Of a DNA stretch of 6,904 nt, positions 4,976 to 6,904 are shown piece after piece. The notes under the pieces were generated by a model, which saw only the letters and a list, made by a program, of their open reading frames with translations, did not search any database and was not told the DNA's origin. Source of the stretch: Hyphomicrobiaceae bacterium. GTDB lineage: Bacteria; Pseudomonadota; Alphaproteobacteria; Rhizobiales; JAKIUO01. Position 1 is the first letter of the stretch. Each line of letters begins with the position of its first letter. The position numbers and the translations under genes were made by a program. The stretch spans positions 1 to 6,904 of the forward strand of contig JAKIUO010000158.1 of NCBI GenBank assembly GCA_021647535.1, written 5' to 3'.

Positions 4976-6643
4976 CTAACTATTTTTCCTTAAAAACGAA
5001 GGGAAATCAGCACCTTCGCTCACATCTACCGGCGTTAACCCCTTTGTCACCTGTACCCCAGACAAAGCGCCTCCTTTCACATGGGGATCCATGAAAGGCG
5101 TGGGGCTCAATTCGGCCTCACTCATCATTTGCCTCGCAACTTGTGGCTGTTCTGCAACAGTTTGTCGCGTGCGCTCCTTTGTCTGCCCTCCAGTGGCCAG
5201 ATCTGCCAATCTCGAAAAGAAGCCTGCGCGATCCTTATGAGCTTCTATCCCGGCGCTTGGCATACCCTCCTCGACAGCCTCATATTGTTCGCGCAACAAA
5301 GCCTGACCGACTGGTGAAAAGTCATCAATGCTGGGCATACGCAAGGGAGGATCAACATAATCCAGCTCAGCCGGACTCCCGCTCTTGGCTGTAGCGCTTA
5401 ACGGCTCAGCCGCAAGTGAAGCTTGCCTTTCAGGCTCTGGTAGCGTTCTTGATGGAACGATCTGTGCCTCTTGCTTTTCACCAGGCAGGCCTGTGATGCC
5501 AATTGCCGGTTCTGGGGAAGGCGCTGGCGCTGGAACAAGGGCTGCATCAGCTTTGACTGGTCCAGGCGTGATATCCTCAAGCCGGTTGGCCAGACTTTTA
5601 TCTGGCTTGCCTGGCAGGCCCTGATGGTTTGTGCTGCCAGCCTTTACTTCGTCAGTCTGCTGGCCAGACACAAGATTTTCATCCAGACCCGTCGCCACCA
5701 CAGAAACACGGATAGCCCCGCCCAGCGATTCGTCAAAAGCCGTGCCGACTATAATATTGGCATCTTGTGCAACCTCTTCGCGCACCCGGTTCGCCGCCTC
5801 ATCCACTTCATAAAGGGTCAGGTCACTGTGGCCACCAATGATGGAGACCAGCAATCCTTTTGCCCCGTGCAGCGAAATATCATCGAGCAGCGGATTGCTG
5901 ATGGCCGCCTCTGCAGCTTCGCGACCGCGATTTTCACCGACCGCATCGCCAGTCCCCATCATGGCCTTGCCGGAACCGCGCATAACAAGGTTTACATCGG
6001 CAAAATCCAGATTGATGATGCCTTCCTTGACCATAACATCCGTGATGCAGGAAATGCCGTCATGCAGCACCTGATCGGCCATGGCAAAGGCTTCGGAAAA
6101 CGTCGTCTTCATGACGGCGACCCGAAACAGGTTCTGGTTTGGAATGACAATCAGCGTATCGACCTGCTCGGACAAAAGCTCAATGCCAAAGTCTGCCGAG
6201 CGCATCCGGCGCTGGCCTTCAAAGTGAAAGGGCTTGGTGACTACCCCAACGGTGAGCACCCCTTCGGCGCGCGCAGCCGCCGCAATGACAGGAGCAGCGC
6301 CCGTTCCTGTGCCCCCTCCCATACCGGCTGTGATAAAGACCATATGCAGGCCAGCCATGTGCGAGCGAATTTCATCAATGCTCTCTTCAGCAGCCGCCGC
6401 GCCGATTTCGGGCTTTGAGCCTGCACCAAGACCTTCGGTGATATTCACGCCGAGCTGAATGATTGTATCTGCTTTGGAATGGGTGAGCGCCTGAGCATCC
6501 GTATTGGCGACGATAAAACTGACGCCTTCTAGATCTGCCGCAATCATATTGTTGACGGCATTGCCTCCAGCTCCCCCGACGCCAATCACGGCGATCTTTG
6601 GTTTAAGCTCGGTCAAATCAGGCTTGTTCAAATGGATCGTCAT
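4976..6643 (-). CDS. ftsZ: cell division GTPase FtsZ with long C-terminal linker
   Basis: FtsZ is the tubulin-like GTPase that polymerises at midcell to form the division ring. Residues about 14-320 form the GTPase core: G-V-G-G-A-G-G-N-A-V (21-30), the tubulin signature G-G-G-T-G-T-G (109-115), and the T7 loop N-L-D-F-A-D (211-216), whose acidic residues complete the GTPase site of the next subunit. The core ends near V-S-V-V-A-T-G (313-319). A Pro/Ala/Glu-rich disordered linker of roughly 220 residues follows, then the C-terminal peptide D-F-P-S-F-L-R-K (546-553) that binds partners such as FtsA. At 555 residues it is far longer than E. coli FtsZ (383), as in many alphaproteobacteria. An in-frame TGA shortly upstream fixes the ATG at 6643 as the first possible ATG start; GAGGAG lies 11 bases before it. 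Slight oddities are D-V-N-L-V-M-R-G-S-G after the T7 loop, where D-V-R-x-V-M-x-E-M-G is usual. ftsA is not directly upstream; a transposase end is. Confidence 0.99.
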   Translation of the reverse strand: MTIHLNKPDLTELKPKIAVIGVGGAGGNAVNNMIAADLEGVSFIVANTDAQALTHSKADTIIQLGVNITEGLGAGSKPEIGAAAAEESIDEIRSHMAGLHMVFITAGMGGGTGTGAAPVIAAAARAEGVLTVGVVTKPFHFEGQRRMRSADFGIELLSEQVDTLIVIPNQNLFRVAVMKTTFSEAFAMADQVLHDGISCITDVMVKEGIINLDFADVNLVMRGSGKAMMGTGDAVGENRGREAAEAAISNPLLDDISLHGAKGLLVSIIGGHSDLTLYEVDEAANRVREEVAQDANIIVGTAFDESLGGAIRVSVVATGLDENLVSGQQTDEVKAGSTNHQGLPGKPDKSLANRLEDITPGPVKADAALVPAPAPSPEPAIGITGLPGEKQEAQIVPSRTLPEPERQASLAAEPLSATAKSGSPAELDYVDPPLRMPSIDDFSPVGQALLREQYEAVEEGMPSAGIEAHKDRAGFFSRLADLATGGQTKERTRQTVAEQPQVARQMMSEAELSPTPFMDPHVKGGALSGVQVTKGLTPVDVSEGADFPSFLRKNS

Positions 6644-6702
6644 CGCGGTCCATACTCCTCAAATACGCTTTACTACGCCCTTCATATTAACAATGGAGGG
6701 TA

Positions 6703-6732
6703 ACTATATATTCTCCAATATGCCCATGCTAA
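6703..6732 (-). promoter_or_regulatory. weak candidate ftsZ promoter
   Basis: On the minus strand TTAGCA (6732-6727, 4 of 6 consensus) is separated by 18 bases from TATAGT (6708-6703, 5 of 6). Transcription would start near 6696, giving a leader of about 50 bases. The match is modest, but ftsZ needs a promoter if the IS element has cut it off from upstream division genes. An outward promoter within the element is an alternative. Confidence 0.3.
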
Positions 6733-6734
6733 GG

Positions 6735-6750
6735 TTGACAGAAGATTAAC
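6735..6750 (+). promoter_or_regulatory. candidate CtrA-binding site upstream of ftsZ
   Basis: The sequence TTGA-CAGAAGA-TTAAC fits the CtrA consensus TTAA-N7-TTAAC with one mismatch. It lies about 90-105 bases before the ftsZ start, just upstream of the candidate -35 at 6727-6732. In Caulobacter CtrA represses ftsZ, so a site here makes biological sense. Chance matches to such a short motif are common in AT-rich spacers, so this is a candidate only. Confidence 0.4.
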
Positions 6751-6783
6751 AAGCTCCACTTTTTTCGGTTTTTTATGCGCCCC

Positions 6784-6803
6784 TTCAACATTGAAACGCA
6801 ACA
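6784..6803 (-). mobile_element. probable right terminal repeat of the IS30-type element
   Basis: IS30 elements usually end within a few tens of bases of the transposase stop. Read on the minus strand, the last codons form TGTTGCGTTTCAATGTTGAA. It starts TGTTGCGTT like the right end of IS30 itself as I remember it, and contains the inverted repeat TTCAA/TTGAA. The exact outer boundary is uncertain and may reach a little beyond 6784. The partner repeat and target duplication lie outside the window. Confidence 0.45.
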
Positions 6804-6904
6804 TCTGTGCACGTCTTTGAAAACACCTCATATGGGGTTTTGTAGTTGAGACATTTTCTGGGTCGTCTGTTCAGCCTGTCTTCAATTATCTGAATTTCAG
6901 CCTG
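6785..6904 (-). CDS. IS30-family transposase, C-terminal end (runs off window)
   Basis: An open frame enters from the right edge and ends at TGA 6787-6785, giving 39 residues. Its core R-L-N-R-R-P-R-K-C-L-N-Y-K-T-P-Y-E-V-F matches the highly conserved C-terminal block of IS30-family transposases (L-N-x-R-P-R-K-C-L-x-x-K/R-T-P-x-E-V-F), DDE enzymes that move the element by cut-and-paste or circle formation. The chain closes with D-V-A-F-Q-C, close to the V-A-L-x-C endings common in the family. The frame is intact as far as it can be seen. Whether the whole transposase is intact or a remnant cannot be told, because the catalytic DDE region lies outside the window. It points toward ftsZ on the same strand, where ftsA would be expected in a typical dcw cluster. 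Confidence 0.85.
   Translation of the reverse strand, partial: QAEIQIIEDRLNRRPRKCLNYKTPYEVFSKTCTDVAFQC

Noticed and set aside
5471..6418. Long plus-strand open frame opposite ftsZ
   Set aside because: It is antisense to an unmistakable ftsZ; its protein is low in family-like motifs and it is best explained by codon bias of the real gene.
6687..6704. Second possible CtrA site (TTAA ... TAAC) near ftsZ
   Set aside because: The half-sites are 10 bases apart rather than the 7 required.
6683..6722. Imperfect inverted repeat CATAT/TGGAG ... CTCCA/ATATG in the ftsZ leader
   Set aside because: Two 5-bp stems with a 6-base bulge and a 14-base loop are weak and could arise by chance; no function can be supported.
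6504..6749. Plus-strand frame overlapping the ftsZ start and leader
   Set aside because: Most of it mirrors the conserved N-terminus of FtsZ; no ribosome-binding site or recognisable domain.
6735..6763. Plus-strand promoter starting with a perfect TTGACA at 6735-6740
   Set aside because: The hexamer 17 bases downstream is ACTTTT, a poor -10, and no plus-strand gene follows. The TTGA is better explained as part of the CtrA-like site.

Overview
The window carries the downstream end of an alphaproteobacterial division and cell-wall (dcw) cluster. All genes lie on the minus strand, so transcription runs from high to low coordinates: end of an IS30-type transposase (6904-6785), ftsZ, lpxC, bamD, recN, and the first 186 codons of ligA, which runs off the left edge. 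The order ftsZ-lpxC-bamD-recN-ligA is a familiar alphaproteobacterial arrangement. The class is also supported by the long FtsZ C-terminal linker ending in a D-F-P-S-F-L-R-K peptide, by a GTTC-N7-GTTC LexA box, and by a CtrA-like site before ftsZ. Genus cannot be read from the sequence; base composition looks near 50% GC by eye.

Layout. 6904-6785: C-terminal 39 codons of an IS30-family transposase, whose terminal repeat probably ends close to 6784. 6784-6644: ftsZ leader with a CtrA-like box and a weak promoter candidate. 6643-4976: ftsZ. 4975-4649: ftsZ terminator, then an lpxC leader with a hairpin between two copies of a purine-rich repeat. 4648-3695: lpxC, followed by a near-perfect intrinsic terminator. 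3694-3330: bamD upstream region with a good sigma-70-type promoter and a hairpin at the predicted 5' end of its transcript. 3329-2400: bamD. 2399-2231: a weak terminator candidate, a LexA box inside a recN promoter, and two leader hairpins. 2230-557: recN. 560-1: ligA, whose GTG start overlaps the recN stop by four bases.

How the genes work together. FtsZ builds the division ring. LpxC commits UDP-GlcNAc-derived precursor to lipid A, and BamD helps insert outer-membrane beta-barrel proteins, so the first three genes join division to envelope growth. RecN and LigA belong to DNA repair and replication. Although the genes are collinear, the terminators after ftsZ and lpxC and the promoter signals before bamD and recN suggest several transcription units. 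The clearest regulatory reading is that recN, and ligA translationally coupled to it, form an SOS-controlled pair.

No unknown multi-gene system is visible. The points worth following are the SOS box feeding a recN-ligA pair, the insertion-sequence end where ftsA would be expected, and several structured leaders.
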